Below, piece by piece: positions 61,699-64,000 of a stretch of 64,000 bases of DNA (the stretch's first letter is position 1; every line of letters starts with the position of its first letter). Where the stretch lies: contig CM060188.1 of the NCBI GenBank assembly GCA_030549335.1, forward strand, positions 8,742,001 through 8,806,000, in the 5' to 3' direction. The translations under genes were made by a program, and so were the position numbers. The notes below the pieces were generated by a model. The model saw only the letters and a list, made by a program, of their open reading frames with translations, made no database searches and had not been told where the DNA came from. The stretch comes from Pontederia crassipes. Its lineage: Eukaryota; Streptophyta; Magnoliopsida; Commelinales; Pontederiaceae.

Positions 61699-62250
61699 TA
61701 GAGCTGGACAGAGGTAGGTCGAGCTAGGCTTTTATTTAAATAGGTTAAATCTATTACAAAATAAAAATATTTAAGCCTAATTTATATTTTATAATAAATC
61801 ATGAATATAAATTTAGTCTGACTTGTTTGATTAATTTTTAATGTCCGATCTAGCTTATTAGCCTATTAAGTTAAACATATTTTTTTATGATATAGTATAT
61901 AATAAATCTTATTTATTAAAGAAACAATAGATATGAACTAAATAAAAAAGACGTCACTAATATATTTTTTCTGAACATATAATAAAAATAATAATATTGA
62001 ACTCAAAATTAAAGATTTAAAAAATGAAGGATTAAAAATTATATATATATATAATATAATATGTTAATAAATCTTGACCTGATAAACTATAAGACTAAAT
62101 TAATTATTAAGAGACTAAGTCTTTTTAAGAAAATAGACTTTATTTAATATTTTAGCCTGACTTATTTTGATAATAAGTCAAATCGAGCTAGATAAAAAAT
62201 AGGTCGAGCCACGAGTTGTTCACAAACGACTCGACTCATTTTTAACCCTA
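61699..62250. mobile_element. hAT-like MITE, 552 bp
   Basis: Flanked by GGTAAAAG (61691-61698) and AGTAAAAG (62251-62258), an 8-bp duplication with one mismatch. The left end reads TAGAGCTGGAC and the reverse complement of the right end reads TAGGGTTAAAAATGAG. Subterminal phrases GGTCGAGCTAGGC and, near the right end, AGGTCGAGCCACGAG fit a common plant hAT MITE theme of GAGTCGAGC-type repeats. The interior is AT-rich and non-coding. Confidence 0.6.
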
Positions 62251-62258
62251 AGTAAAAG

Positions 62259-64000
62259 GAAGATGTCGACCCAAAATGAGTTCACAATTGTGACGACAAT
62301 ATGGAAGGCGTTCTCGAGACCGCTCTTAGTTAGAGGACGCGTAGCGGTTCGGTTCAGCCCTCTCTGGTTCATGTTAATCTCTTTTTCTTCCAAGAGTTGT
62401 CATGTTAATTCGGCCGATCAATTTTTTCTCTGATCTTGTTTATCTCTTGCTTCATCCTCCGCCGCTCCGGACGTCCCCGCCTTGGACGCTGCCACCTCGA
62501 AAACCATCAGCAATGGAGGATGTCGCCTTGGACGCCACCACTACTTTCAGTCACTGCAACTGTCGCCTTGAAATTTCGGGGTGCTCACATTTGTCTCCCT
62601 TCCAAGCCAATGGCAACAACATTGTAGGCACATTGTCAAACATATTGTCAATGTGAGAGAAGCATGCATACGATCATGTCACGCATGATGCAGCGGTTGA
62701 GAGGAGAAAAAAAAAGAGAGACAAAGTGAGAGACACATGCACACGAATACTATCTTTCTTTGTTCCTTTCCTTTGGAACTTGGCCCCATCAGATGGATCA
62801 TGTCACCTAAGACATGTCGCCAATGGATGCATATTTCTCTCTGCTATTCAAGGCAACTTATCTTCTCCTTACTTTGCACTATTCCTTTTGGGGCCATTTG
62901 ATCGACGAATAAACAGTTGAATATATAGTTATTCTAAAAATATAGTCAAACAGAGTGAAGAATAAAAATAAACTAGTCAAATTTTATTTTTTATCATTTT
63001 GAAAATTGTAAAATCACTATATTATTTCACAAAATACAATATTCCATAAACAATTATATTCTGCCAAAATGAGAGAATAAAGTTATTCTTAACGTTTTCA
63101 CCTTTTAATAATTTCTTTTATTTTTTTATAATTTAATCATATATCACTATATTATTATTTTTATTATTATTGTAATAATAAATGTTAAGTATTTATATTA
63201 AAATAGTTTAATAATAAAATATTATATACTCAAAATCTATTTTTTTTAAAATCAAATAGATGAAAGAATAAGAATATAAGAAGGTTATCACATTCTTTCT
63301 TATGAATTCTTCTTTGTCCAATCACCCCCTTCGTGTTCTTCTGAACTATTTCCAAAAGGGACCTGCGGAGAGGACATGGTAGGAGTTTCTGAGAATTCAA
63401 CTGAATGTATTAGTAGTAAACGACGTTACAGTACTAAAGAATGACTACGTCGCCGGTGTCCGGGGCGATGACATCCAAGGCGATAGTGTCTAGGGCGGCA
63501 TCAGAGTGAAGGATTGGGAGAAAAACGATCAGGCAAAGACAAAAAAATAAGAACCAAACCAGAAAAAAAACCAACGAACTGAAAAACGCTGAACCGAACC
63601 GAAGCTATGCGTCAGCACAACCGTGGATCATGAGATTCACGACAATCCACAACTGTGCATTTTTTGGGTCCTTCCTTTTACCCTCTATTTATATACCATG
63701 TGTGAACATCAAATGTTTAAAGTTTAAACAGTCTCATGTTTTAGGAATTTAATATTATTTTTTGGGATAAATTGCACCCAAAAAAGTTCGAACTTCAATT
63801 TTATCATTAAATTTAGTCTAAACTTTTATTTTTCATAAAAAATTATGAACACTAATTTTATTCTCAAATATAGTCTGAACTTTTTTACATAAAAAATCAT
63901 ATATTGTTTAACTAACTATAAACATATTATATTTTATTAAATAATATTAATTAAGCAATCACCATATATATAAGTAAATGACTTATCACAAATTTTTATA
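62259..64000. other. Intergenic region with two GC-richer patches
   Basis: The patches at 62280-62900 and 63350-63660 contain short ORFs with no recognisable domain. The last 240 bases resemble a common plant repeat beginning ATAAATTGCACCCAAAAAAG, cut by the window edge. Confidence 0.4.

Overview
The window is nuclear DNA of a flowering plant. It has spliced genes with GT-AG introns, long AT-rich intergenic stretches, abundant microsatellites and plant-type transposons. Plant-specific families are present (CIPK kinases, WEB-family coiled coil, plastid-type starch phosphorylase). One kinase gene is very GC-rich while its relative is not. That split is typical of monocots, so I lean to a monocot (possibly Zingiberales-like), but this is inference.

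Layout. 0-3.8 kb: two gene pieces placed head to head, an internal exon of a plastidial alpha-glucan phosphorylase (-) and the last three exons of uroporphyrinogen decarboxylase (+). Neither has its upstream exons here. 3.8-12 kb: AT-rich, with a foldback MITE and a hAT-like MITE. 12-15.3 kb: a CBL-interacting protein kinase with an intronless coding region, a 5'UTR intron and a leader ORF. 15.3-20 kb: repeats, including a 72-bp RTE-tail insertion and a CACTA-type terminus. 20.07-24.41 kb: a young non-autonomous LTR element with 668-bp LTRs. 24.96-26.93 kb: two Mutator-like elements with 9-bp target duplications. 29.66-31.01 kb: a second, GC-rich CIPK (-). 31-41 kb: repeats and microsatellites.

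41.0-50.8 kb (-): two tandem paralogous genes for secretory proteins with two saposin-B domains, built from the same five coding exons. The leader intron of the first appears to have grown to about 5.4 kb by insertions. One is a 2.26-kb Mutator-like element that carries a decayed piece of a clathrin-assembly (AP180/ANTH-type) gene and is itself split by another element. 52.0-54.6 kb (-): a two-exon WEB-family coiled-coil gene with a telo-box just before its start codon. 55-64 kb: AT-rich sequence with two foldback elements and a hAT-like MITE.

The genes do not form one pathway. Two (the CIPKs) belong to calcium signalling, two (the saposin-like proteins) to the secretory or vacuolar lipid route, one (UROD) to plastid tetrapyrrole synthesis, and one (WEB) to a family known for chloroplast movement. 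The most notable features are the Mutator-like family with palindromic subtermini and a captured gene piece, the expanded leader intron of one saposin gene, and the head-to-head junction of two broken genes at the left end.
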